64,000 bases of DNA from Bactericera cockerelli (lineage: Eukaryota; Arthropoda; Insecta; Hemiptera; Triozidae): the NCBI GenBank assembly GCA_024516035.1, contig CM044958.1, positions 1,667,566-1,731,565 on the forward strand, in the 5' to 3' direction. Position 1 is the first letter of the stretch. Every line of letters begins with the position of its first letter. Of the stretch, positions 41,047 to 51,654 are shown piece after piece. A program made the position numbers and the translations under genes. Below the pieces are notes generated by a model. The model searched no databases and was not told the DNA's origin. It worked only from the letters and a program-made list of their open reading frames with translations.

Positions 41047-41380
41047 TCATTATTAATCAATTTTCGCCGTTAGGTCCTTTTTCATTCATAAAGCGCGGTC
41101 GCATAAAAAAATGCGTAGGTAGGTTATTTTTTTTTCCATTGCCTTGCTCTTTTTCAACCTTAAAGAGAAAAGGAAATTAGATTTATATAAATATTTTTTA
41201 TAACATTCATTTATTGTTAGTGTTTTTTTTTTGTAAAAAAAAAAAAAAAAAAAAAATGTGTCCCTCGAATAAAAGAGAAATGTTCCTAGTTCTACATTTT
41301 AGCCAGCATTGATGGCATGTTGAATACACCAGTTCTTATATTGTCACTGAAATTAATTTTATTTATTTATTAACACTTTA

Positions 41381-41545
41381 TTTTTTTTACAAAACAATCA
41401 TCAACAACAACAACAAAAAATAATAATAAATTTAAAAAAAACTTAAAAGTATGTACAAAAAGAAATTAAGTTCAATTTTTTTATTACAATTGTTTTGTAA
41501 TCCGGGACGAAGTTAATACCTTAGGCATTCTCTGCCACTTAACCC
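41381..41545 (-). mobile_element. K-tailed retroposon 3' unit with hub
   Basis: Minus strand: GTGGCAGAGAATGCC-TAA-GGTATTAACTTCGTCCCGG (41542-41503). The pair ACAAAACAAT / ATTGTTTTGT lies at 41498-41489 and 41398-41389, with an A/T-rich end below 41389. Confidence 0.8.
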
Positions 41546-41554
41546 CGTTAATAA

Positions 41555-41715
41555 ACGTCCAGCGAGTCTAAGACTGGGATGGGTGACCATTCAAATTCGA
41601 ACCCTCGTGATGCTGGCTATTCCCGGACCCACTCAGGCTGGGTGAAGTTAATTTGAGTAGCTGGTTTTCATATTTCCAGCAAATGGAGGGTAAAACCTCC
41701 TTCGTGGTATCACCA
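41555..41715 (+). mobile_element. SINE with shared 5S-SINE body
   Basis: Body CCACTCAGGCTGGGTGAAGT, TTGAGTAGCTGG and CAAATGGAGGGTAAAACC. Upstream, CTGGGATGGGTGACC recalls the 3' half of 5S rRNA, while TTCAAATTCGAACCCTCG recalls a tRNA T-arm, so the head type is unclear. Confidence 0.6.
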
Positions 41716-43420
41716 GTAGAAAGCGACGCTAAACCCATTTTACTATCATAAGTTCGACACACCCATTACGAGACAGTCATTAGAAAGCTGTATTTCACAT
41801 TACCATACAACATACAATACATATACCTACATACACAGAATTCAATGCCGACACGTCGAATACGCCAATTCTCAACCAGATAGCTTTTTTTAAATAACTA
41901 TATATAAAATATAAAAAATGTCTTCCAAGTCTGAGGAACGAGGCACTGTGCCCGTCACAGCTGCTGCATTTCCTCTCTGGATACACAGGAAAATGTTTCA
42001 AAAAGAAGTTAAGTTAAGCAAAGTCCAGCTTACCATTCAGTTGTTAAACCGGAACACTCACAACATATTGTGTAATTGAGAGGACAAAGAGAGAGATGTT
42101 GAGAGAGAAAGAAGAGAGACATAGAAAAAGGTCAAAGCTTAGGTGGAGGAAAAAGAATGCAAGTTTAAGAAGAGAAAACTCGGAGAAAGAGCAGGCAATT
42201 GATTGAAAAAAATCAGGACTATACCTAATGAGGCAAATTCAATTAAGTTCTTTAAAATGTTGATTAAGAAAAGAAGAGGAAAACTAAGAAACCAAAAAGA
42301 AAGAAATCTCTTTGAAAAAAAAAGAAAAGAAAAAAAAAATCTTGAACAAAGTAAAATAATAAAGACGAAGAAAAAGTTATAGGTAATGAACTTTACCATC
42401 AGCTTTTTAACAGGGTTCAATGGATTTCGAAATTTGAGTTTAGAAAGCTGTTAAGAAAAGGTGATTCAGGCAGTTTTCATATTAAAGTGCATCTACGATA
42501 GAAAGTGTCGGGGGTTAAAAAGGCTTCATTGATTAATTATTTTCGTCCTTAGAATAGTAGCAGTAATGGTTTGCAGCTGCAATAGTATTAGTGAAAATTT
42601 TGTGATGATTCGTACGTTAGTGGTTAAGAAAGCCCTTAACCACATCCACTATCAATGTTTTTAGTATCCATTATTTTAACAAATTTATAATACCCGGCTC
42701 TTTTTAATATTAAAGAGACGTTACAGAAGCTTTTATATACATACTATCATTAGAGGATAGGCTTTTTTACTTAAAGAAAAGCCAGGAAGCTTTAAGATAA
42801 AGATTTGTGCAATTGAAAAGCTGATGTTAAAACAAACGCTTATATAGAGCTAAGATTTTGCAAGAAATTAGATATGATATTTTTGCAAGAACAAAGGCTT
42901 AGAGATAAGACTTTTGCAAGTACTAAGTCTTAGAGATAAGATTTTCGCAAAGGCGACAATATCAGAACAGTAGTAATTAAGAATGCAAATAGTTGCTAGT
43001 CCTGATGCCCTAGTATTCTACACTTTTGCCAGTCCCCTCTCTTAGTTTGTCCTAGGAATATGCAAAATGTTCTAAGGTAAACTGTTTATTATGCAAAAAC
43101 CTCGTGTAAGCTATTTCCATATGCGAAAATCTAGATTTTGAATCATAATAATAAAAAAAAGACATGAAAGAAAAGAAGACAATACTATTTGCTGCAATCC
43201 ACCACATACTGAAAAGTACATTGGATTGCAGTAACTATTAGATATTAAATGAAGGATATGTATGAATATTAAAATATAATAAAGTTATTGGAAAAAAAAA
43301 ACTACTTTATTGTAAATAAAACTTGATTTTTTTTTTAAATAATAAATTTATTCGGTTTTCAAAGTAGGCACTTGTTTGTAATATTAATAAAAAAAAAAAA
43401 AAAAAAATCTAACATGTTTA
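41716..43420. other. Unassigned 1.7-kb AT-rich stretch
   Basis: No gene recognised. Short purine tracts occur at 42080-42130 and 42290-42345. A weak local repeat around AGAGATAAGACTTTTGCAAG runs through 42850-42955. TTTATTGTAAATAAAACTTG near 43307 is a scrap of a B tail. Confidence 0.5.
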
Positions 43421-43424
43421 ATAA

Positions 43425-43600
43425 TAAGTATAAGCGCAAGAATGCTCAGTGGTTAAGCACTCGCTTGCCATGCGGAAGGTTCCGGGTTCAAACCCTCGCG
43501 CCGACAAAAATTTGTATTAAAAATTTAGTTACAGTTGTTTGTTACGGATACCCGGATAACTCCAAAATTGCCATATCAGGCTAAAAGACAATAAAATAAA
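43425..43600 (+). mobile_element. tRNA-headed SINE, family C
   Basis: GCGCAAGAATGCTCAGTGG, TTAAGCACTCGCTTGCCATG, GGTTCCGGGTTCAAACCCTC resembles a Gly(GCC)-type tRNA. It is followed by GCCGACAAAAATTTGTATTA and GGTTAC-like body (TAGTTACAGTTGTTTGTTAC), shared with 51700-51785. Confidence 0.78.
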
Positions 43601-43639
43601 TCCTTGGCGATCTCAACAGACTTAGCGTTCAGAAGGGCA

Positions 43640-43815
43640 TCCAAGTGTGAAGTGTGGAAATTTTAGGAGTGTCAATACACCCGAAGTATTGTACAACACG
43701 TGGTGGTAGAGAGGAGGTTTTTAGTAGGAATAGCGCACCGTTATAAGCACTTAACCCATACTACACTCCGTCTTGAATGGTAAGAAGATCTTACCTCCTC
43801 TCTAAGTTAAAAAAA
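43640..43815 (+). mobile_element. R1-type 3' end fragment
   Basis: AGAGAGGAGGTTTTTAGTAGG, then GCGCACCGTT, CACTTAACCCATACTACACTC and CTTACCTCCTCTCT before an A-rich end. The GAGAGGAGG / CCTCCTCTC ends pair exactly as in the LINE 2 3' UTR (GAGAGGTGG / CCACCTCTC). It may be a SINE that borrows the LINE 2 3' end. Confidence 0.6.
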
Positions 43816-43924
43816 ATAATAGTTATGTCAGAACCAATCTCAACCATGAAGAAAAGGTGGCGCAACGCTAACCTGAAAAAGCCGAACAGGCAAAGTGATC
43901 AAAATCCCTAATGGGAAAATGACA

Positions 43925-44018
43925 TGTCCCTGCTGGGTTTCGAACCTGCGACCTCTAGGCTACCAAACCCACCCACGCGACGTTTCAAATACTGAACTAC
44001 GGAAACGGGACTTTACAG
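43925..44018 (-). mobile_element. tRNA-headed SINE, family E head
   Basis: TGCTGGGTTTCGAACCTGCG, ACCTCTAGGCTACC is a minus-strand Thr(GGT)-like T-arm and anticodon region, with an insertion or decay before CTGAACTACGGAAACGGGA. Relatives are at 52497-52605 and 54435-54515. Confidence 0.6.
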
Positions 44019-44034
44019 ATAGGTCAAAGTTAAA

Positions 44035-44222
44035 AGGGTTTTGGGTGAAAGAGATCGTCACAGAATAAAACTCCGCCCTTTAGGTAAGACATTAGCTTTA
44101 TTCTCTTTTTTAATTTTTGTTCCATTGTTCAATCTATTTATTTTTTCTTTGTAATTTCATTGTATTTTACTGTCTATATTTTACTTTGTCTTACCTAATA
44201 AAGCATAATATAATAATAATAA
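44035..44222 (+). mobile_element. E-tailed retroposon 3' unit
   Basis: The hub is degenerate (GAGATCGTCACAGAATAAAA) but ends CTCCGCCC. CTTTAGGTAAGAC (44068-44080) pairs over 11 bp with GTCTTACCTAATAAAG (44188-44203), and an (ATAATA)n tail follows. Confidence 0.75.
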
Positions 44223-44515
44223 ATAACAACTAATTTAAATGGAACTCATAAGTCCGCTGGCGAAACCACATCTGTTCCTATAGACTTCCTTGTCGGTACA
44301 GAGAAGCAATGCAGAGTGTTTTCTAGGGACTTTACCAGCAGGACAGTCCCATGTTTTATTGTTTCGATTGATGATTTAAATTTAAAATTATCGTTAAAAA
44401 TATGTATATTTCAGGTTTTAGTTCTATTTAATTGAAACTTAAAGGTCGGCCATCAAATGCTGACAGCATTTTCCGAACCTGCTGTTAGCATTATTAGACC
44501 CACCGTCCCACATCT
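44223..44515. other. Unassigned stretch
   Basis: No element recognised. Confidence 0.35.
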
Positions 44516-44523
44516 ATGTATGA

Positions 44524-44632
44524 CAGTGGCGGCTCGTCGGGTGAAGACACTGAAGACATTTTCACCTAATTTTGAACAGTGAAAACACTACTCATAATCC
44601 CTTGAACATGGCACAATTGATCCAACTCAAAG

Positions 44633-44665
<33 letters not shown>

Positions 44666-46656
44666 TAAGCTTTGTGTAAAATAGATCAATGCTGCTTAAC
44701 ATTTCATGTTACTTTCCAAGGAGAACACCAAATGTGAAGACAATTCGAAATTGTCTTCAGTTGTCCTTGAATCAACCAATCAGAGTTGAGTATTTCCAAG
44801 TAGGTATCATGAAATATTAGGCAAGAACTATATCTATGTAATATGCTACTGAGGACAGTCTTCAGTTGTATTCAGTTTACATTATCTACACGACGTCATA
44901 CGAAATGTCACGAAGCCACCATGTGCGATGTCATGTGTTTTTGATATTAACATTGTTGCCAGTAGCATTATGCCAGACCTAGGAAACCAGTCAATGATTT
45001 AGCCTCCCATATCTAGCACAATCTTGTAATATTAAAAAAAAAAAAATAATAATAACGTAGGCGTTAGGAAAGCAGGATTTTGTGTCAGGAATTTTGGATA
45101 TTATTTCTCATTTTTTGGGTTCTAGTTTTGTACATAGTTACTAAACGATAGCCGATACCAATAAATTTTAACTATTTATGTATCTTGTCAACTATAGTCT
45201 TAAAAAGGACATCTCGATTGAGGTCAAATCTCGGAGATAATTATTTAATGTAGGTACCGAAATTGAGCCAAATAAGATAATCTGGTATCTAGTTGTTCCA
45301 AGAAGTTTTTAAATAGGGACAATGGTGGTCCTGTTTAAGATCCTGACTATGGAACCACATTAAAAAAAATCATGAAATGAGACGTGTTGAAATGAAATTC
45401 TCAAGAGAAAATTCTGTTCAGGCGGTGTAGTATTATTTTTTAAAATAAATATACGTCTTACATGATTTGAGGGATTTCTTTAAATTTAAAATATAGCTCT
45501 TGAAGTTTGTAGAAATTTAGCTATGAAATTAACTTGGCAACATTGTATCTCTTATCTTTAGAATGTAAACAAAACAAAAAGCGCACTTTTCAAATTTTAT
45601 TAGAATATTTTCAAATCTTCTCAACGGTAATTAAGTGACTTTTAATTGGTGTAACTAGTTAATTAAGTTATTTCCCAGTATTTGATACAGGATAGAAACA
45701 TTATTCCTACCTGATCTGACCTGTGCTTTTCATAATAAGTTGAATATGAAGTAGCTATGTACTTCTTTCAGTGTCAGAAATAACATTATAATTATGCAGG
45801 TTGCAGGTAGCTAAGCACACAGCTTCCAGTGAAGTACTTAAAATTATAAGGCAATATCTGTGTTTTTCATAAATAGTCATTTAAACATCAATGGTAACAC
45901 AAATTTAAGCTGATTTTATATTTGTAGTAAGTATGTTTTCTTAGATTTATTTTGTAATCTGGTGGTGGATTTTCTTCCAGTTTTGGATTGTAATTTTTAG
46001 TCTTCAACTAACTTTCTTTCCTTCCCAGTTCTAACCCCTCTTTAAAATGTTGTACCTACCTATCTACTGAGGTATAATCCTAATATTTTTATTTTAATTC
46101 CTTTTTACCAACTTTTAGTTAATAATTTTTATTAAGATGAATAAATATTTTTTATTAAGATGAATAATTAATAACAACATTTCAAAGAAACAATGAGATT
46201 CCCACAAAATCATGGGGTTCAAACATTAAAAGTAACCCCATTCAGATTAAGAAGTAATGAGGATATGAAAGATATTATGGTTACTGGATGTCCAATTTCT
46301 AACCACCACTAAAAAAGTAAAGCAAATGCCTGCCCCACAGCCATACAGTTCAAGCCTGAATGGCTTATGAAAAATGAATGGCTGTGTACCAGCTCAAGTG
46401 TTGACAAATTGTTCTGCTGGCCTTGTTTATTTATTAAGTACAAAGTGTTCTCCAAAAAAAGTACCTATAAAAACTTATATGATGCAAAACTGGTATGAGA
46501 GAAAATCATGCTTTGCAGGGAAACAGCCATAACTTACAATGGGCTGTGTTTATGAGACCATAAGAACTAAGATCTGATAAATTAATAATTTTATTTTTTC
46601 AATACTTCTGGGTATAATTTGTCTTCACCTAGTCTTGAAGTCAGGAGCCGCCACTG
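44524..46656 (+). mobile_element. hAT-type DNA element, 2,133 bp, internally deleted
   Basis: Termini CAGTGGCGGCTCGTC (44524) and, inverted, CAGTGGCGGCTCCTG (46656), with perfect 8-bp target duplications ATGTATGA at 44516-44523 and 46657-46664. GGTGAAGAC lies within 35 bp of both ends. A transposase N-terminal fragment remains near the right end; the catalytic domain is missing. A 29-nt A run is at about 44633-44661. Confidence 0.93.
46308..46499 (+). pseudogene. hAT transposase fragment, TTF-type zinc finger
   Basis: The frame from 46308 reads ACPTAIQFKPEWLMKNEWLC then TSSSVDKLFCWPCLFIKYKV, the conserved N-terminal TTF-type (BED-like) zinc-finger region of hAT transposases related to zinc finger MYM-type proteins. 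Cys residues of WLC and CWPC are present. It stops at TGA 46497-46499 after about 60 codons and nothing downstream encodes the catalytic or dimerisation region. It was too short for an automatic frame caller. Confidence 0.75.
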
Positions 46657-46664
46657 ATGTATGA

Positions 46665-47035
46665 TGCAAAAGTTTTCATCGTCTAAAAGTACAGAATGAA
46701 AAGCTGCCCAGAACTGAAACACAATTTATGAAATGGATTTCAAATTTTAGCAAACAGTCTGCGGTTTCCGGATGGGGTTTTCACGAGATGTCCTCACTTG
46801 TCCTCATTCGCAAACCTCATTTCAAAGGTTGAACGATTTTTTTTTTGCGGACACTGACTGGTCTGTTGTAGTTTCTGAATATAGGTTCTGTATGTGTGAC
46901 AGTTGTCTAGGTCATCGAAAGTTCACAATAGTTACTTTCCGAGTCCATGTGTGATGTCATGGTGGTGGAAGGATTGATATGGGTGAACCCTTTGGACGCC
47001 CAGAACCATTGTTCTGCGCTCCTTCCGTGGACAGT
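46665..47035. other. Unassigned stretch
   Basis: A 60-codon frame at 46772 has no recognisable domain. GGTGTTCTGCG-like and CCCAGAACCATTGTTCTGCG motifs precede the K-tailed unit but no tRNA head was seen. Confidence 0.35.
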
Positions 47036-47268
47036 GAAAAAAAAACGGGGTTAAGTGGCAGAGAATGCCTAAGGCATTAACTTCGCCCCGGATTACAAAA
47101 CAATTGTAATTAAATTAAATATTGTTATTTTTTTATGATCTTTATTATTATTTTTTTCTTTGTACATACCTACTTCTAAGTTTTTTTAAAATTATTGTTA
47201 TGAATTCTTTGTTGATGATTGTTTTGTAAAAATAAATAAAGTGTAAATAAATAAATAAAAACAGTGTA
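47036..47268 (+). mobile_element. K-tailed retroposon 3' unit with hub
   Basis: AAGTGGCAGAGAATGCC-TAA-GGCATTAACTTCGCCCC (47054-47089), ACAAAACAAT (47095-47104) and ATTGTTTTGT (47218-47227), then AAATAAATAAAGTG and (AAAT)n. Confidence 0.85.
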
Positions 47269-47691
47269 TAGTGTATGGTGTAAGTGTAGTTTGTTGAAAT
47301 TATGCTCTTAAAACTGACAATTTTAAATATATTTCTTAAAATTTTATTGGAAATTTAAAATTCATCGTACTTTTTCAAATTTGATGAAGTTATTATGATA
47401 TGTCAGTGTAGAGATAATTATCTTTATTTTTCATTATATTTTATTATATTTGAAATTTACACACAATATTAACACTCTTTTTTCACACAAACTTACGGGG
47501 TTAAACCCATTTTTGTTACAATAAAAAAAAAAAAACAAATTAAAAATAAAAAAAAAATGATGAAAGGAAATATCCCATCGCAACTCCAACTATGCCGAGA
47601 GCACAGACCCCAGACCAACGACATGGTCCTTAACCAACATCAACGCATCAGCTCTACGTGGTTCATGTTAAAAAAAAAAGAAAAAATAAAT
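47269..47691. other. Unassigned AT-rich stretch
   Basis: No gene or element boundary seen. Confidence 0.4.
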
Positions 47692-47812
47692 AAAAACTTT
47701 TTAAGTGGAAGGTGACAGGCGAGGTTAGTGTTCAAAGCATTTTCTACCACCTTATGACCTCAGAGAGTGGTCATAAACTCAAATTAATGAGGAAACGCTA
47801 GTCTGGTTTCAA
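47692..47812 (-). mobile_element. Family A SINE, tail and body, rearranged head
   Basis: Minus-strand GTGGTAGAAAATGC-TTTGA-ACACTAACCTCGCC, TGACCACTCTCTGAGG and CCTCATTAATTTGAG. The next bases, CGCTAGTCTGG, are part of the family A head but in the opposite orientation. Confidence 0.65.
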
Positions 47813-48277
47813 TAAATTTGGAATACAATATTTGAAAATATCAAAACAAAGCATTTCACATCACCCTCATATAAAAAATATATTATCTTGAAATTTGGAA
47901 ATCTCACAGATAAAAACATGTTAGAGAATAAAAGAAATTTAATAAGTCACAAAAAATAAAACTTAACCTAAATTAGATTGATAAATTTTTCTGTCTTCCC
48001 CTTGGCTTTTGTATACCTACGTCTCATCTAATTCAATTATGATTTCGTGTTTGTACTTTGAACGCACCGGAAAATTGAAGAAAAAAAAAACCAGAGAGGA
48101 TTTTTTTTATATTCTGTCCTTTGAGAGAGAACAAGGTTGGAATTTTAAGTATTGATACTCCCTATATCACGGGACCTACAGGTTTTTCAGTTCCATTTTC
48201 GTTTTCCGTTGAGGGCTTATTATTTTGTCATGCGACAAAGTAAAATGTTAATATTATTGAATACGTTATTAATAGGG
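47813..48277. other. Unassigned stretch
   Basis: AT-rich with no recognised element. Confidence 0.4.
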
Positions 48278-48430
48278 ATCTAGCTGAGGGACTATAAACA
48301 GGGAGGAGACCAGCATTGGCTTTATTCTGGGTGCCCTTGTCAATTATTAGCCTCCTTGTAAAGACAGTGGTAGAACTGCTGAGTCATTCCTCCATTGGCT
48401 GGCTATGTCATTCCTCCACTGGCTGGCTAT
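48278..48430 (+). repeat. Dispersed satellite piece
   Basis: CTAGCTGAGGGACTATAAAC, GACCAGCATTGGC and AGCCTCCTTGTAAAGACAGT match 32735-32950 inverted. A CATTCCTCCA(C/T)TGGCTGGCTATG unit is doubled at 48390-48430. Confidence 0.7.
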
Positions 48431-48599
48431 GATGAATTATGTACAAAAAAGTAATGATAAAATTTAAGAACAATATAAACAAGAAAAAAAATATGAATTG
48501 CATAGATAAAATATATACACATGTATTCACATGTATTAACAAATGGGCGGGATTATTGCCTATGACCATCTCTTCCACCCAACCGTTTTTGTTCTTCCA

Positions 48600-48960
48600 C
48601 CTAATCAATGTTAAACTTCAGGTTGTTAAACCCAATCAATGTTAAACAAATGCCGACCCTAAATAGATTTGGGAAAAGGCAAAGTGAAAGAAGACGAAGA
48701 ACAATGTCATCATCATCAATATGGGTAGCTGGTATGATTCCCAGCGAATGGAGGGTACAAAACCCGTCCTGATCCAAGAGAATCGTTGGCGTTAGGAAGG
48801 GCATCCAGCCGTAAAAAATGTGCCACAACCAACCGATCTCAACCATGAGGTTGAACAATGCCGACCCCAAGTAGGATTGGGAAAAGGCAGAGAGAATGAA
48901 AAAACATTTTTTTTTCAACTGAAAACTATTATTATTATCTACTATTGCGATCATCATAGG
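48600..48960 (+). mobile_element. Shared 5S-SINE body, two partial copies
   Basis: 48600-48690 and 48780-48905 both carry GTTGAACAATGCCGACCCCA-type and ATTGGGAAAAGGCA sequence. 48718-48770 has ATGGGTAGCTGGTATGATTC and GCGAATGGAGGGTA. The second copy ends in a T run and CTATTGCGATCATCATAGGG as at 32640-32740. The heads are missing. Confidence 0.7.
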
Positions 48961-49072
48961 GTGTAAATAAATTATTTGTAATTGTATGAAAAAATATCTG
49001 TGAGTTCTAGATCGTTCTATCTATTCCACCCCTCTCTCTAATCTTCCTCTTCTTTGTCTCCCCACATAAGCT

Positions 49073-49074
<2 letters not shown>

Positions 49075-49140
<66 letters not shown>

Positions 49141-49148
49141 TCTCTCTA
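49075..49148 (+). repeat. (CT)n microsatellite
   Basis: Almost pure CT repeat of about 74 bp. Confidence 0.95.
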
Positions 49149-50355
49149 AAACGGATATATCAGAAGCTCAAATAACTACATACTGGTAGAATTTTAGTTT
49201 ACACAAGAATAAGAATAGACGTAAATTATTATTTTTAAATTAAAGATGAAAAAAATCAGGCATGAATAGCACGATTTTATATAATGTAATGCTCTGCGAA
49301 TTCCAAAGAAAGATATTTCTGCATATTTTCCGAAACCCGTAAAATTTGCTATCGAAGTCATAGTGAAAGGTTTAAAGCGTTTTCAAATAAAATTTATTAC
49401 ATTTTCTTTTGTTATCTATTTGAAATAGATTTTCTATTAAAACTATTATCCTGCAAAAAATAATTTATGAATAAAGAGGCCAAGTTCTTAAACTTCTATC
49501 CAAGGAGTCTCAGCCAATGAAGGTAGTGATATCTTGTTTGCGGCCAGGAAAAAAATTGCTGAGAGGTACCAATGTCGTATCAATAATATCAGTACAAAAT
49601 CTTCAGTCAAATGATTTTAATCAGTAGTTCTTCTAAGTGGAGCTAACAAAATTGTAACAAACAATAATGTCCAAGCACTATCGTAAACTGATGTATGTAA
49701 AGAGTAGTGGGAACCAAACTGGTAAGTGGAACCTAAGTGTTTGGCTACCAAAAGCAATGGCTGCCAAAAGTTCTGAGTTGAGTGGCAAGGCGTTGGTAAA
49801 AAAAAAAAAAAAAATGTACCACCTTGACGTTGGTATAAATAAATCTGAACGAGAAAATTTTTCGATAGCGGGAACTGTTAGGTTTCACAACCACAACCTA
49901 CGGAGAAAACTAATAGTAGAAAAACCAACAAAGTTCTCAGAAGTAAAACCCACATAGCCACCAAATTTCTGAAAAATCTTTTCCTTCACACTGAGACGAA
50001 TAAGCTACATCAGAACAAAGTTTATAAAATAGCTACAGTTTCAAGACCACAAAGTGAAACACAATTAGCTGAGGTTTATGAAGAGAAAGAAAAAATACTC
50101 TGAGGCACCAGTATATGTAAAAAAGACTTTACATCAAGATACTATAACGAAAATGGGTATTTGTAGAGAAAAACGAATTGTTAGTTTTGTTTAAAAAAGG
50201 TTAGCTAGGGTCATTCACTCGTAATTCTATTAGGTAGCAAATAGTATTGTGTCCGTGTATTATTTTAATAAGTACCTAAATAAGTACATATGAACTATAC
50301 ATCTATAGGTACCATATACTTATTTGTCCCTTGAAAAATCAAACTTGTGTCTAAA
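49149..50355. other. Unassigned 1.2-kb stretch
   Basis: The 96-codon frame at 49667-49957 has a lysine run from A15 and no domain I know; the region to about 50100 has a somewhat coding-like composition and could be a decayed element. I do not call a gene. Confidence 0.4.
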
Positions 50356-50578
50356 TCTATAAAACTCAAATCTGTGCGTGTATGGCTGACTATGCACTCT
50401 TAGAGGTTGTCTGTTTACAATACCACAGGCCAAATGGTAACAGACATTGAAATTTTCATGAGAGTTGACCTACCCCTAAATAACCGTCAAACTACCTAGA
50501 AAATTATCAAAATATCTATTACCATTTTCAAGATAAACAATGAAAATAACCGTAGCGAAGCACGAGTGAGACAGCTAG
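50356..50578 (+). mobile_element. Non-autonomous Helitron, 223 bp
   Basis: It starts TCTATAAAACTCAAATCTGT after an A and ends CCGTAGCGAAGCACGAGTGA-GACAG-CTAG before a T. The subterminal hairpin (around GCGAAGC) is imperfect. The 5' end matches the mini-Helitron at 39378. Confidence 0.75.
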
Positions 50579-51059
50579 TACATAATATATTTGCACAGGG
50601 AAGATAAATATAAATACCCATTTTAACAACTATCTACTCCTATTTGACCAAGAAAGGTAATATGTCCCCGTATATATTTGTACAGGGGAGTTATTTGTCC
50701 CTTTGGAAAGTCCATCTCTTGTTTGTTCAGACCAAAGCCCAAGAGAAAATAAGGATCCTTTTCCTACGATACATTAATACTTAGGACAGTAGATAAATAA
50801 AAATTAAAACTGGAGAAAAATGATATATGAACCATAAAATTACATTTACTTTTCCATCATTTTTTTCTTTTTTTTTCAAAGAAAATATTTTTCTTCTGAA
50901 AAAGAAAAAAAGAGAAGGGTAGTTCAGCGGCTAAATAAATATAAATTGCTTCTGAGTTTTCTTTAATAGGACTTTTATGAGTTTTTTTATGGGCTTTTTT
51001 ATTGAGAAAGTGAAAAACATATTGAAACGATGTAGGTGAAAAGATGTGAATAATTTCAC
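50579..51059. other. Unassigned stretch
   Basis: AT-rich with no recognised element. Confidence 0.4.
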
Positions 51060-51127
51060 ACTGATGGTTTTTTCCCTTTCTTTTTTTCTCCCTCTACCTC
51101 TCTCTCTTACTCTTCCTCTTCCTCTTC

Positions 51128-51158
<31 letters not shown>

Positions 51159-51245
51159 TTTTTCTCTCTCTCTCTCCCTCTCTCTTTATCTCTCTCTATC
51201 TTTTTCTCTCTCTCTCTCTCTTTTTCTCTCTCTCTCCTCTCTTTT

Positions 51246-51286
<41 letters not shown>

Positions 51287-51460
51287 TTTTCTCACTTTCT
51301 CTCTCTTTCACTCTATTTCTCTTTCTTTATCTCTCTCTCTATCTCTCCTTCTAACTCTCTATATATTTCTCTTTCTAACTCTCTCTTTAGTTATCTCCAT
51401 TTGTTTCTCCTACATCTCTCTATTCCACTTTCTTTTTCTCAAGCTCTCTTTTCTCGACAA
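51060..51460 (+). repeat. (CT)n array, imperfect
   Basis: CT/CTTTTT-rich tract. Frames on both strands are compositional. Confidence 0.92.
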
Positions 51461-51507
51461 ACATTTTTTTTTTCATTTTGGCTTTTCAATCTCTAAAAGT
51501 TAATATT

Positions 51508-51625
51508 GGTTTGATGGTAGAGATTACCACGGGTAATAATCACGCCCTCTGTCAATATTATTCTGGTTGATAAAGAGTTATCACTATAATAATCGCAAAA
51601 ATCGCAGAGAGCTTATTCTTATAAT
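51508..51625 (+). mobile_element. Retroposon unit with hub hairpin (TTACC/GGTAA stem)
   Basis: TTGATGGTAGAGATTACC-ACG-GGTAATAATCACGCCC (51512-51546), then TCAATATTATTCTGG and an (ATAATA)n segment. The stem differs from other copies by paired substitutions. Confidence 0.65.
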
Positions 51626-51654
51626 AATAACACTTTTTAGAGAAAGCGCGCGAT

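Noticed and set aside
49667..49957. 96-aa gene
   Set aside because: A poly-lysine stretch from an A run, no domain, no homologue I recognise, and dense stops around it.
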